Shown: in pieces, positions 25,796 to 34,682 of the stretch
Layout: each line of letters starts with the position of its first letter
Numbering within the stretch: the first letter of the stretch is position 1
Assembly (NCBI RefSeq): GCF_001485575.1
Contig: NZ_BCNB01000006.1
Span: 1,488,001-1,552,000 of the forward strand
Direction of reading: 5' to 3'
Length of the DNA: 64,000 nucleotides
Origin: Haloarcula sp. CBA1127
GTDB lineage: Archaea; Halobacteriota; Halobacteria; Halobacteriales; Haloarculaceae
The notes under the pieces: generated by a model
What the model saw: only the letters and a program-made list of their open reading frames with translations
Database searches by the model: none
Told to the model about the DNA's origin: nothing
Translations under genes and position numbers: made by a program

Positions 25796-28700
25796 ATGCA
25801 TATCAAAGAGCTCGTCCTCGACAATTTCAAGAGCTTCGGACGCAAGACCCGAATCCCGTTCTACGAAGATTTCACTACTATCAGCGGCCCGAACGGCTCG
25901 GGTAAGTCCAACATCATCGACGCGATTCTGTTTGCACTTGGACTTGCTCGCACCTCGGGTATCCGCGCCGAGAAACTCACCGACCTCATCTACAACCCCG
26001 GCCACGCCGACGAAGACGCCGAGTACGACGGCGAACGCCAGGCCAGCGTCGAGGTGATTCTGGCAAACGACGACCGGACGCTGTCACGTTCACAGGTCGT
26101 CAACGCCGCCGGCACCGAAGATGTGGGTGACGTGGACGAGATCGCGATCAAGCGCCGCGTCAAAGAGACCGAGGACAACTACTACTCCTACTACTACATC
26201 AACGGTCGCTCGGTCAACCTTTCGGACATTCAGGATCTGCTCGCGCAGGCTGGCGTGACGCCAGAAGGATACAACGTCGTCATGCAGGGCGACGTGACCG
26301 AGATCATCAATATGACCGCCGGCTCCCGTCGGGAGATCATCGACGAGATCGCCGGGGTCGCCCAGTTCGACGCGAAGAAGGCCGACGCCTTCGACGAGCT
26401 GGAGGTCGTGCAAGAGCGCATCGACGAGGCTGAACTCCGCATCGAGGAAAAACAGGACCGCCTCGATCAGCTCGAAGACGAGCGGGAGACGGCGCTCAAA
26501 TATCAAGACCTCCGTGACGAGAAAGAGGAGTACGAGGGGTACCGCAAGGCTGCCGAACTCGAAGACAAGCGCGAGGAACTTGCGGCCGTTGCGGAAGCCA
26601 TCGACGAACTCGAAAGCGAACTCACCGAACTCCAGACGGAACTCGACGAGCGCCAGGGAGCGGTCATCCGACTGGAAGACGAACTCCATGAACTCAACCA
26701 GGAAATCGAGCGCAAAGGCGAGGATGAACAGCTCGCCATCAAGCGCGAGATCGAGGAGATCAAAGGCGACATTTCCCGGCTGGAGGACAAGATCGAGTCA
26801 GCTGAGGAGACTGTCGAGGCCGCTGAAAACGAGCGCCGGCAGGCGTTCGTCCAGATCGACCGCAAGCAAGAAACCATCGACGACCTCGAAAGCGACATCC
26901 GTGAGACGAAAGTCGCCAAATCAAATGTCAAGGCCGACATCGCCGAAAAAGAATCCGAACTCGCGGAGGTCCAGCAACGCATCGACGAGGTCGGCGAGGA
27001 GTTCCAGGAGGTCAAGGACGAACTGGAGGAGAAGCGCTCGCGACTGGAGACGCTCAAAAGCGAGAAGAACGACCTCCAGCGCGAGCAGGACCGCCTGCTC
27101 GACGAGGCTCGGCGGCGCTCGAACGCCGAGGACGAGAAGCGAGCCGCTATCGAGGAAGCCGAAGCCGAGATTCCCGACCTCGAAGCCGACATCGAGGACC
27201 TGCAGACGGAGCTGGAGAAGGCAAAGCAGAACAAGGCGACCATCGGCGAGGTCGTCGACGACCTGCGATCCGAGAAGCGCGAACTCCAGTCGGACCTCGA
27301 TGAGCTGGAGGACGAGATCAGCGCGAAACAGCAGGAGTACGCCCAGCTAGAGGCGAAGGCCGGCGAAGACGGCGATTCCTCGTACGGCCGCGCGGTGACG
27401 GCGATTCTCAACGCCGGTCAGGACGGCGTCCACGGCACTGTCGGCCAACTCGGCGGCGTCGACCCCGAGTACGCCATGGCCTGTGAGACGGCGGCTGGCG
27501 GGCGGCTCGCCCACGTCGTCGTCGACGACGACAGCGTGGGTCAGCGCTGTATCGAGTACCTCAAATCCCGTAGCGCCGGCCGGGCGACGTTCCTGCCAAT
27601 CACGCAGATGCAGAACCGCTCGCTTGGGTCGCTGCCCAGCGCCGACGGCGTCATCGACTTCGCGTACAACCTCGTGGACTTCGACCGCGAGTACGCGGGT
27701 ATCTTTTCCTACGTGCTCGGCGACACCGTCGTCGTCGACAGCATGGACACTGCCCGCGAGCTGATGGGCGACTACCGGATGGTCACGCTCGAGGGCGACC
27801 TCGTCGAGAAGTCCGGCGCAATGACCGGTGGCTCCTCCTCGGGTACGCGCTACTCCTTCTCGGGCGGGGCGGGCAAGCTCGAACGGGTCGCCACGCGCAT
27901 CAACGAACTCGAAGACGAGCGCGCTGACGTGCGCGATGACCTCCGTGATGTCGAGGAACGCCTTGACGACGCCCGCGACCGCGAGTCCGATGCGACCGAA
28001 CAGGTCCGGGATATCGAGACGAGCATCGAGCGCAAGCAGACCGCGCTCGAAGACACCCGCGAGCGCATCGAGCAACTGGAAGCCGACCTCGAAGAGATCG
28101 CCGCCGAGCGCGAGGACGTGGCCGACCAGATGGACGAACTGGAGGCCGATATCGAATCGAAGACCGAAGAGATCGACGCGCTCCAACGCGACATCGACGA
28201 ACTCGAAGCCGAGGTCGAGGATTCGGAACTACCGGACCTGACCGACCAGCGCGAGTCGATTAAGGACGACATCGACACGCTCGAAGACCGCCAGGGCGAA
28301 CTCGACGCCGAACTCAACGAGTACCAGTTAGAGAAGCAGTACGCCGAGGAGGCTATCGAAGACCTCCACGACGACATTGAGGCGGCACAGAACCGCAAGG
28401 CCGACCACGAGGAGCGAATCGACGACCTCGAAACGAAGGTCGCGGAGAAGCAGGAGCTGAAAGGCGAGAAGGAACAGGCTGTTGCTGACCTCGAAGAGGA
28501 GCTGGCCGAACTCAAGTCCGAGCGCGAGGACCTGAAAGCTGACCTGCAGGAGGCCAAGGAGGCCCGTGACGAGCAACAGGCCGCCGTCTCCGAAATCGAG
28601 CGGGACCTCGAATCCGAGCAGGAAACGCAGGAGCGTCTGGAGTGGGAAATCGACGAACTCGAAGCGCAGGTCGGCGACTACGACCCCGAGGACGTGCCCG

Positions 28701-29383
28701 ACCACGAGACGGTCGAGCAGGAGATTGACCGGCTGGAAACGGAGATGGAGAAACTGGAGCCGGTCAACATGCGGGCTATCGAGGAGTACGACCGCGTCAA
28801 CGACGACCTGCAGGAACTCGAAGACAAGAAGGCGACACTGGTCGAGGAAGCTGACGGCATCCGCGACCGCATCGACACCTACGAGGCGCGCAAGAAGGAG
28901 ACGTTCATGGAGTCGTTCACGGAGATCAACGACCAGTTCCAGAACATCTTCGAACGGCTCTCGAACGGTACTGGTCACCTGCACCTCGAAGACGAGGACG
29001 ACCCCTTCGAGGGCGGACTGACGATGAAGGCCCAGCCGGGCGACAAGCCAATTCAGCGGCTGAACGCGATGTCAGGCGGCGAGAAGTCGCTAACGGCGCT
29101 GGCGTTCATCTTCGCCATCCAGCGACACAACCCCGCGCCGTTCTACGCGCTTGACGAGGTTGACGCCTTCCTTGACGCGGCCAACGCCGACCTCGTCGGT
29201 GAACTGGTGGACGAACTCGCTGGCGACGCCCAGTTCGTCGTCGTCTCGCACCGCTCGGCCATGCTGGAGCGGTCCGAGCGCGCCATCGGCGTAATGATGC
29301 AGGGCGACAACGTGAGCGCCGTAACTGGCATCGACCTCAGCGGAGAGGGCGATGGTGACGAGGAGGTGCCGGCTGATGACTAG
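25796..29383 (+). CDS. smc: chromosome segregation/condensation protein SMC
   Basis: 1,195 residues. The N-terminal ATPase half has Walker A GPNGSGKSN at 31-39. Long acidic coiled coils run from about 165 to 500 and from 690 to 1,030. The hinge lies at about 520-680 (GVHGTVGQLGGVDPEYA through EKSGAMTGGSS). The C-terminal half has the signature LNAMSGGEKSLTALAFIFA and Walker B PFYALDEVDAFLD. The protein forms a V-shaped homodimer that loops DNA. scpA starts inside its 3' end (8-base overlap), so the kleisin and SMC are co-translated, as expected for a functional complex. Confidence 0.97.
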   Translation: MHIKELVLDNFKSFGRKTRIPFYEDFTTISGPNGSGKSNIIDAILFALGLARTSGIRAEKLTDLIYNPGHADEDAEYDGERQASVEVILANDDRTLSRSQVVNAAGTEDVGDVDEIAIKRRVKETEDNYYSYYYINGRSVNLSDIQDLLAQAGVTPEGYNVVMQGDVTEIINMTAGSRREIIDEIAGVAQFDAKKADAFDELEVVQERIDEAELRIEEKQDRLDQLEDERETALKYQDLRDEKEEYEGYRKAAELEDKREELAAVAEAIDELESELTELQTELDERQGAVIRLEDELHELNQEIERKGEDEQLAIKREIEEIKGDISRLEDKIESAEETVEAAENERRQAFVQIDRKQETIDDLESDIRETKVAKSNVKADIAEKESELAEVQQRIDEVGEEFQEVKDELEEKRSRLETLKSEKNDLQREQDRLLDEARRRSNAEDEKRAAIEEAEAEIPDLEADIEDLQTELEKAKQNKATIGEVVDDLRSEKRELQSDLDELEDEISAKQQEYAQLEAKAGEDGDSSYGRAVTAILNAGQDGVHGTVGQLGGVDPEYAMACETAAGGRLAHVVVDDDSVGQRCIEYLKSRSAGRATFLPITQMQNRSLGSLPSADGVIDFAYNLVDFDREYAGIFSYVLGDTVVVDSMDTARELMGDYRMVTLEGDLVEKSGAMTGGSSSGTRYSFSGGAGKLERVATRINELEDERADVRDDLRDVEERLDDARDRESDATEQVRDIETSIERKQTALEDTRERIEQLEADLEEIAAEREDVADQMDELEADIESKTEEIDALQRDIDELEAEVEDSELPDLTDQRESIKDDIDTLEDRQGELDAELNEYQLEKQYAEEAIEDLHDDIEAAQNRKADHEERIDDLETKVAEKQELKGEKEQAVADLEEELAELKSEREDLKADLQEAKEARDEQQAAVSEIERDLESEQETQERLEWEIDELEAQVGDYDPEDVPDHETVEQEIDRLETEMEKLEPVNMRAIEEYDRVNDDLQELEDKKATLVEEADGIRDRIDTYEARKKETFMESFTEINDQFQNIFERLSNGTGHLHLEDEDDPFEGGLTMKAQPGDKPIQRLNAMSGGEKSLTALAFIFAIQRHNPAPFYALDEVDAFLDAANADLVGELVDELAGDAQFVVVSHRSAMLERSERAIGVMMQGDNVSAVTGIDLSGEGDGDEEVPADD

Positions 29384-30407
29384 CGAGCCGCCACGCGGCT
29401 CGGAACAGTCAAGCGGCGACCACGGGGAGCCGCGAGACGATGAAGCGCCGGGAGAGCAGGCGGATGACATCCCGCTCAACATCACCGGGCACGAGGACCG
29501 CGACCCGCCCGGCGAATCCGGCGACGCCGCGGCCCTGCTGGGCGAGTCCGCCGATGCGGACGACGATACGGCGGCACAAGACCACCCCGGAAACGACCAG
29601 CCGACCGGCAGCGACGAGGACGGAGACGAAGACGTCGAACCGGTCGAAGTGCTGGTCCAGCTCGCCGACGACGGCGAAATCGATCCGTGGGACATCGACG
29701 TGGTGCGGGTCACGGACAAGTTCCTCCAGCGCATCGACGATGCGGACCTTCGCACGTCAGGGCGGGCGCTGTTCTATGCGAGCGTCTTGATTCGGATGAA
29801 AAGCGACGCGATGCTCGGCGAGGGAGAGACTGAGGAGGAGCCGGCCGAGCCGTGGGAGCAGGCGATGCACGAGGACGCGCCCATTGAGGACCCGGACCCC
29901 TTCGCCGCGCTGGAGTCGGAGATGGACCGACGGCTCGAACGCCGCCGCGCCCGCGGGATGCCACAGACGCTCGATGAACTCGTTCGGGACCTCCGCGATG
30001 CCGAACGGGAATCGTGGTGGAAAGAGTCACGTGAGTACGACACCAGCGACTCTCCGAGCGGGTACGACCGTGGGACGCAGGAACTGGACTACCGCGGGGC
30101 CGACGACATGCGACTGGACGAGGAACCGTCGGCCGCTGACGTGACCGGGACGGCCCACGCTGAGAACATCGACGACATCATCGCTGACGTGCACGACGCC
30201 GTCCGCGAGCAGTACGACCAGGGTCGAGAGGAGGTGCTGTACCGCGAGGTCGACACGGCCGGTGGGACTCGCGTCGAGACGTTCCTCGGATTGCTCTTTT
30301 TAGCTCACCGTGGTCAGGTCCGACTCCAGCAGGATGACCTCTTCGGGGACCTCTGGATTCAGGACCCCAGCGTGGCGACCGGGTCGGACGAAGCTGTGGC
30401 GGACTGA
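29376..30407 (+). CDS. scpA: segregation and condensation protein A (kleisin)
   Basis: 343 residues from ATG 29376, overlapping the smc stop by 8 bases. The first 90 or so residues are a disordered Asp/Glu/Pro-rich extension. The ScpA fold begins at about 97 (VEVLVQLADDGEIDPWDIDVVRVTDKFL), the N-terminal kleisin helices that bind the SMC neck. A winged-helix end (ETFLGLLFLAHRGQVRLQQDDLFGDLWI) binds the other SMC head. The middle is a long acidic linker. The extended acidic N terminus is longer than in bacterial ScpA. Confidence 0.92.
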   Translation: MTSEPPRGSEQSSGDHGEPRDDEAPGEQADDIPLNITGHEDRDPPGESGDAAALLGESADADDDTAAQDHPGNDQPTGSDEDGDEDVEPVEVLVQLADDGEIDPWDIDVVRVTDKFLQRIDDADLRTSGRALFYASVLIRMKSDAMLGEGETEEEPAEPWEQAMHEDAPIEDPDPFAALESEMDRRLERRRARGMPQTLDELVRDLRDAERESWWKESREYDTSDSPSGYDRGTQELDYRGADDMRLDEEPSAADVTGTAHAENIDDIIADVHDAVREQYDQGREEVLYREVDTAGGTRVETFLGLLFLAHRGQVRLQQDDLFGDLWIQDPSVATGSDEAVAD

Positions 30408-30505
30408 CTCCCTCGTCCACAATTATCCGCCGTGGGTGGCCGACACTGAACGTCGAGAGTGACACGGCAAACAGGTTCAAACGGGTCGAACCCTAAACAG
30501 AGGTA

Positions 30506-31609
30506 ATGGCGACCCAGTCCTCGCCGCCGGAGTTGCCGGACCCGGAAACGCTCGCAGACACGTTCCACGTGTACGAGATCGACAGGACCGCCGAGGACGG
30601 CGTCCGGTATTACGGCGAGCCACTGACCGAGTCCGAACAGGTCATCCATCGCATCGCGCCGGCGTTCCGTCAGCGCGGGTACCGCGTCGCGCTCAAGCGG
30701 GAGATGGGCGAATGGGTGCTGATTGCCCACGAGCGGTCGCTCGGCGTCGACGGCATCCCGTGGTTGAACGTCGGGCTCGCCGTCCTGACGCTGTTGTCGA
30801 CGCTGTACGCCGGGACCCGCTGGTACGGGCTGTCCGTGCTCGAAGACCCGACAGCCATGCTCAAGGCGTGGCCTTTCGCCGCGGCCGCACTGGGTATCCT
30901 CGCAATTCACGAGTTCGGCCACTACGTCATGAGCCGGTACCACGAGGTTGAGGCGAGCCTGCCGTACTTCCTGCCGTTTCCGAACGTGCTCGGGACGCTG
31001 GGTGCGGTCATCAGCATGAACGACCACATTCCCGACCGGAAGGCGCTGTTCGACATCGGTGTCGCTGGCCCGCTGGCGGGTCTCGTTGCGACAGTCGTCG
31101 TGACCGCCATCGGCGTGACGCTCCCACCGGTAGAGGTAACTCGCGGCATCGTCACGAACATCGAACTCGGCTACCCGCTGTTGTTGCAGGGCATCGCCGC
31201 AGTCATGGGCGAACAACTTGAGTACGCGAACCCGCAACTCCTCCCGAACCCGGTCGTCATCGGCGGCTGGGTGGGGGCGTTCGTGACTTTCCTGAACCTC
31301 CTGCCAGTCGGCCAACTCGATGGTTCACACGTCGCCCGGTCGCTGTTCGGTGACCGACTGTCTCTGGTCCAGCTTGCCGTCCCTGTCGCCCTGTTTGGAC
31401 TCGCTGGCTATCTCGTCGCCTTCGAGGGGGGCCGAGCGGCCGGGCTGTGGGCGTTCTGGGGGGTTCTGGCGCTGGTGTTCGGCCGGCTCGGGTCCGCGAC
31501 GCCGCTGGACGAGACGCCGCTGGGACCGGGCCGCTGGGCTGTCGGCCTGCTTACGTTCGTTCTGGGGATGCTCTGTTTCGTTCCGGTGCCGCTCGTTATC
31601 ACGATGTAG
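30506..31609 (+). CDS. site-2-protease family intramembrane metalloprotease
   Basis: 367 residues. A soluble N-terminal domain of about 85 residues precedes seven or so transmembrane helices. The zinc site is HEFGH at 135-139 and the third ligand is D272 in NLLPVGQLDGSH, both classical for S2P/RseP peptidases. No PDZ domain is present. The enzyme should cleave membrane-embedded substrates, such as anti-sigma-like or lipid regulator proteins, but the substrate is unknown. It is about 100 bases after scpA on the same strand. Confidence 0.92.
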   Translation: MATQSSPPELPDPETLADTFHVYEIDRTAEDGVRYYGEPLTESEQVIHRIAPAFRQRGYRVALKREMGEWVLIAHERSLGVDGIPWLNVGLAVLTLLSTLYAGTRWYGLSVLEDPTAMLKAWPFAAAALGILAIHEFGHYVMSRYHEVEASLPYFLPFPNVLGTLGAVISMNDHIPDRKALFDIGVAGPLAGLVATVVVTAIGVTLPPVEVTRGIVTNIELGYPLLLQGIAAVMGEQLEYANPQLLPNPVVIGGWVGAFVTFLNLLPVGQLDGSHVARSLFGDRLSLVQLAVPVALFGLAGYLVAFEGGRAAGLWAFWGVLALVFGRLGSATPLDETPLGPGRWAVGLLTFVLGMLCFVPVPLVITM

Positions 31610-31639
31610 CGCCCGCCGCTCGTTCTCCCCGCAGACGAC

Positions 31640-32290
31640 TCACAGCCCGTACGGGTCGTATTCGGGCCTGTTGTCCGCGTCGGCAGAGAGGTCATATCGC
31701 TCCCGGAACTCAGTAAGTAGGTCGTCAGCGCCAGCAGTGAATAGCACGGCGACGCCATACGGGCGGGAGTACGAGTCGGAATCGGGCGCGTCGGGGTCGA
31801 TGAAGATAGCGTCCGTCGGCGGTTCGCCGATACCGGGGAGTTCAGTCAGCAGTGATTCCATCGGCACGAGGCCGGTGAGCACGCTCGGGACAAAGGTACC
31901 GCCGGGCAGCGGCGCGCGCGGCTGAACAAAACACTCCGCGACCGGCTCGCCGTCTTCTTCGAGTACGGCGCTTGCCGGGCGTTCCAGCCCCGGCTCCCAG
32001 AGGTCAGCCGCCACTTCCGGGACTTCGGCATCCACAGCAAAGTCCATCGTCACGCGGTCAAGCCGCTCGAACGAAAGCAGCGACCAGGCCTCATCCGAGT
32101 CGTCGGGGTCGCCGCCCAGCGTCGCTTCAACGAGATCGCCCGTCCGGAGGTCGTCAACTGCCGGCTGTCGTTCGCCGTAGCCGGACTGGTACACGGTGTA
32201 GAGCCGCGTTGCATCGGTGTCGAACAGATTGATGTGCGGGACCGCATCGACGACCCGGTAGACCCTGAACACGCCCGTGCGCTCGTCCAT
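31640..32290 (-). CDS. conserved haloarchaeal protein of unknown function
   Basis: 216 residues from ATG 32290 (MDERTGVFRVYRVVDAVPH); the frame is open further upstream but the start fits the protein's own beta-strand opening. It is soluble and acidic, with an N-terminal beta-rich part that includes GDLVEATLGGDPDD and a C-terminal alpha/beta part. No metal-binding or catalytic motif stands out. It is convergent with the S2P gene. Confidence 0.65.
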   Translation of the reverse strand: MDERTGVFRVYRVVDAVPHINLFDTDATRLYTVYQSGYGERQPAVDDLRTGDLVEATLGGDPDDSDEAWSLLSFERLDRVTMDFAVDAEVPEVAADLWEPGLERPASAVLEEDGEPVAECFVQPRAPLPGGTFVPSVLTGLVPMESLLTELPGIGEPPTDAIFIDPDAPDSDSYSRPYGVAVLFTAGADDLLTEFRERYDLSADADNRPEYDPYGL

Positions 32291-32338
32291 ACTTTCCCGA
32301 CGCGCTCCATCGTCAAGACTCCGCGGACTCACCGGCGC

Positions 32339-32575
32339 TCAGGCAGCCGTCATGAGCTTGAGCCACTCGGTCAGGCAGTCGTCGCTACAGTGGTGGTGAT
32401 GCTGTCGGTCGCCGCTCGTGTCTAGTACTCCGACGACGAGATGCCAGTCGTCGGCGTATACGTGGCCGCCACAGACCACGCAATCGCGCACCGTCTCGTC
32501 GTCTGTCCGCTTCCCGACAGACACCGTCTCGACGTAGTATGTCCCTCCAAGGGCGTACGGCGCTTCCAGCTCCAT
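32339..32575 (-). CDS. small zinc-binding protein (DUF7576-like)
   Basis: 78 residues from ATG 32575. It has a likely treble-clef zinc site: DCVVCGGHVY, then HHHHCSDDCLTEWL, giving a CxxC pair, a His cluster and a CxxxC near the C terminus. This pattern recalls small haloarchaeal zinc proteins often labelled DUF7576, though I cannot verify the name. Regulatory or nucleic-acid-binding roles are typical for such fingers. The gene lies just upstream of the 31640-32290 gene on the same strand. Confidence 0.7.
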   Translation of the reverse strand: MELEAPYALGGTYYVETVSVGKRTDDETVRDCVVCGGHVYADDWHLVVGVLDTSGDRQHHHHCSDDCLTEWLKLMTAA

Positions 32576-32669
32576 CGGCACAGTCTGGGGACTACACACC
32601 CCTAAATGACGGGGACAAATCGACCAGTCCGACGCAACACCGAGGTAGCCTCGGCTCTAAGCCACAGGT

Positions 32670-32921
32670 ATGAGTCAATCCACGGACCTCCCGGACCCGG
32701 ACCCGGAACAGCTCCGCCTGGCCGTCGAACGGCTGCTCGACGAGACGGTTGACCGCGACGAGGCGCTCCACGTCACGGCCGATGACCTATCGGTCTCCGT
32801 TCCAATGCGGTTCGGTTCAGACTCCCCGCAGGCAACGTGGCGGTTCAACGGCGACGTGACGATCTCAGTCGACGGTGTTCGGGGGCCGCTCAGAGAGTGG
32901 GTCGACCTCCTCGAAGAATAG
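32670..32921 (+). CDS. small acidic haloarchaeal protein, unknown function
   Basis: 83 residues, very acidic N terminus (QSTDLPDPDPEQLRLAVERLLDE) with a helix, then a beta-rich half (DLSVSVPMRFGSDSPQATW) ending in a helix (REWVDLLEE). No known motif. The codon use and the protein's amphipathic pattern support a real gene. It stands between the DUF7576-like gene and the dehydrogenase remnant. Confidence 0.65.
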   Translation: MSQSTDLPDPDPEQLRLAVERLLDETVDRDEALHVTADDLSVSVPMRFGSDSPQATWRFNGDVTISVDGVRGPLREWVDLLEE

Positions 32922-32942
32922 CCGGCGTCGGAGCCGAAGCGC

Positions 32943-33097
32943 TCAGAACGCCTCAACGTGGGGGCGGAGTCGGGTTCCAGCGTCCACGCCGAGCGGTCCT
33001 GTTCGACGAGGTGCCAGTACGACTGGGCGACCTCGTCGGGATCAAGGTACGTCTGGGCGTCGCGGTCGGCTGTGCCCGTGGCGTCTGGTGGGCGAAT
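32943..33097 (-). pseudogene. frameshifted C-terminal remnant of a short-chain dehydrogenase
   Basis: Read on the minus strand, the frame gives IRPPDATGTADRDAQ, then TYLDPDEVAQSYWHLVEQ and DRSAWTLE, the usual C-terminal helices of haloarchaeal SDR enzymes (L-D-P-x-E-V-A...W...DRSAWT). At WTLEPD the frame breaks. Adding one base there restores the expected ending LRPHVEAF with a TGA stop at 32943-32945. Only about 50 of some 250 codons remain; a stop codon lies just upstream of the remnant and no catalytic YxxxK part exists. It is therefore a truncated, frameshifted relic. Confidence 0.75.
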
Positions 33098-33171
33098 CTA
33101 TGGTCATAGCGGCGGTTCGGAATGGAGGGCCGCAATATCCACGGTGATGCTTGGAATTACAGGGTTCCGTG

Positions 33172-33417
33172 TCAGTCGTCTCCTCCATGTGCGTGGCCGA
33201 TACGCAGCGTCACGGCGTTGCAGACGACGAGCGCGACGAACGCGATCCGCGTCGCCCCGGAGTTCAGGCCGGTAACCAGTAGCGGAAGATACAGAAATGG
33301 GAGCGCAATCGCTGTCCAGAACGCGATGCCTCGAACGGCGGAGACGAGCGGCTCGTCGAACTCCGGTATGGACTCATCAAACTGGGCGAGTAATTCGTAT
33401 GCGGACGAACTTGACAT
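33172..33417 (-). CDS. small two-helix membrane protein
   Basis: 81 residues from ATG 33417. A soluble acidic N terminus (SSSSAYELLAQFDESIPEFD) precedes two hydrophobic segments (GIAFWTAIALPFLYLPLLVTG and IAFVALVVCNAVTL). The C terminus is His/Gly-rich (RIGHAHGGDD). A TATA-like TTATAAGC at about 33453-33460 on the minus strand lies near 40 bases upstream. Function unknown. Confidence 0.65.
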   Translation of the reverse strand: MSSSSAYELLAQFDESIPEFDEPLVSAVRGIAFWTAIALPFLYLPLLVTGLNSGATRIAFVALVVCNAVTLRIGHAHGGDD

Positions 33418-33517
33418 ATGGAGGGACCTGCCCACGGCTTCTACTGGAGATAGCTTATAACCGCTAGAGGTTTCCGCCCGTTTCGCTTCGTTTCACGCAT
33501 AGCGGCCCCTAGCCGTT

Positions 33518-33555
33518 CATTTTATTATCGGCTGAGCAACGCTTAGACATTTTAT
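33518..33555. promoter_or_regulatory. two CATTTTAT direct repeats upstream of the 33601 start
   Basis: CATTTTAT occurs at 33518-33525 and 33548-33555, 30 bases apart, about three helical turns. It is followed by the TATA-like TATAATA at 33573-33579. The spacing would place both copies on the same DNA face, as expected for a regulator. Confidence 0.35.
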
Positions 33556-33572
33556 CAGCGGTGCAGCTGTGG

Positions 33573-33579
33573 TATAATA
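33573..33579 (+). promoter_or_regulatory. strong TATA-like box before the 14-codon stub
   Basis: TATAATA is centred 25 bases before the ATG at 33601, the distance expected for a leaderless haloarchaeal transcript. It is among the best promoter matches in the window, yet the only frame it serves is 14 codons long. Confidence 0.5.
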
Positions 33580-33600
33580 CGTATAACACCCTCGGTTACA

Positions 33601-33645
33601 ATGGCACCTCCACTGGACGTGTACGACCGATTATGGTCCGAGTAG
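33601..33645 (+). CDS. 14-codon open frame, possible gene stub
   Basis: The product would be MAPPLDVYDRLWSE, followed by TAG. A TATA-like box lies at the correct distance for a leaderless start at exactly this ATG. The peptide has the look of a protein N terminus, not a random frame. Its last bases overlap the stop codon of the minus-strand gene at 33631. It could be a decayed gene start, a leader peptide or a promoter for an antisense transcript. Certainty is low. Confidence 0.35.
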   Translation: MAPPLDVYDRLWSE

Positions 33646-34062
33646 TGACACAGTTACGTCGTGCGCTGTGTCGCTTAGTGTCGTGCTATCGACGACGTGG
33701 TCCGGAAGCGACTCCCGCCACTCGGCGAGTCGCTGTTCGTGGTAGGCCCGATGGCGCTCCACCGAGTACGTCTCGTCGTCCGCATCCCGGAGTTCGTCGG
33801 CGGTGTCGTCAGGCGTCGGATACGACGGTGCATCCGTAGCCAGCAGCGAATCGGGCTCGATGTGAATCGGTTCATCGTCGTCGTCGGGCTGGACGACGTG
33901 GAGACGCGCCCGCATCCGGCCGCTGAACGGCGGTGTGACGCGCAACACCGTCTCTGATCCGTCCGCAGCCGCTTCGATAGCTGCAATGAGATCGGTGGCA
34001 CTTATCGCGAGTGATTTGATATCTGTCGGGTCGGTGTCCATGGCTGAGTCTGTATGTTCCAT
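33631..34062 (-). CDS. conserved haloarchaeal protein of unknown function
   Basis: 143 residues from ATG 34062 (an ATG at 34041 is also possible). The N-terminal half has a helix and strands (ATDLIAAIEAAADGSETVLRV), the middle is Asp-rich and the C-terminal third is helical (RHRAYHEQRLAEWRESLPDHV). No catalytic motif. The gene begins 12 bases after the stop of the pyridoxamine-phosphate-oxidase-like gene, so the two are likely one transcript. Confidence 0.65.
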   Translation of the reverse strand: MEHTDSAMDTDPTDIKSLAISATDLIAAIEAAADGSETVLRVTPPFSGRMRARLHVVQPDDDDEPIHIEPDSLLATDAPSYPTPDDTADELRDADDETYSVERHRAYHEQRLAEWRESLPDHVVDSTTLSDTAHDVTVSLLGP

Positions 34063-34074
34063 TGGTTCAGGCTG

Positions 34075-34512
34075 TTACATCCGATTGCTGTAATCCCAGG
34101 TGTGGAGTCGGTCGGGCGTAATCGTGATCCGTATCTCACGGCGGTCGGGTGCAAGCAGTTGGTCGGCCAGTGGTGAGTCGGTCCCGCCGAGATACCGGTG
34201 CAATAAGTCGGTGAGAACCGTCTTCTCCTCGTCCGCTGTCATCGTCGCTGTTCCATTGCCTCTGACGCCGCAGTACGGCTGCTCGTTCGTCGAGATTTCG
34301 AACGAGACATTGGCGTCATGGTCGAGGTAGTCGACAACCGCTGCGTCCGCCCCGGTTGCACACTCGAAGACACCGTCAACGAACCGATACCAGAGCGAGA
34401 GCATCCAGGGTTTGTCTGCTGGAGTTCGGCATCCGAGACGGAGTGGCACCGTTTCGGTGCTGAGAAACTGTTCCATCTCCTCGCTTGTCCACGGTCCGGA
34501 GACGGTCACCAT
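34075..34512 (-). CDS. pyridoxamine 5'-phosphate oxidase-like flavin-binding protein
   Basis: 145 residues from ATG 34512. The split beta-barrel pattern of this superfamily is visible: MEQFLSTETVPLRLGCRTPA, then PWMLSLWYRFVDGVFECATG, VDYLDHDANVSFEIS and YCGVRGNGTATM, with REIRITITPDRLHTWDY at the end. Such proteins bind FMN, F420 or haem as dimers; the cofactor cannot be told here. A TATA-like TTAACAT at about 34535-34541 lies 26 bases upstream and predicts a leaderless transcript. Confidence 0.82.
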   Translation of the reverse strand: MVTVSGPWTSEEMEQFLSTETVPLRLGCRTPADKPWMLSLWYRFVDGVFECATGADAAVVDYLDHDANVSFEISTNEQPYCGVRGNGTATMTADEEKTVLTDLLHRYLGGTDSPLADQLLAPDRREIRITITPDRLHTWDYSNRM

Positions 34513-34682
34513 ACACACACCGTATGGTCGCCGCTATGTTAACATCTCTGGGATGAGTTACTGCATTGTGACAGCGCATCTTCACGAAAGGAGTCAATAG
34601 AGCAACCATAATATTCTCAGAATCGATAATCTGCTGGGTAGCTTTATCTTGCTGTTCAGGAAAGTCACCGTGAGAGCAGTGC

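Noticed and set aside
32953-33135. Minus-strand frame of 60 codons, Arg/Pro/Thr-rich
   Set aside because: It is in a different frame from the SDR remnant and has no protein-like pattern.
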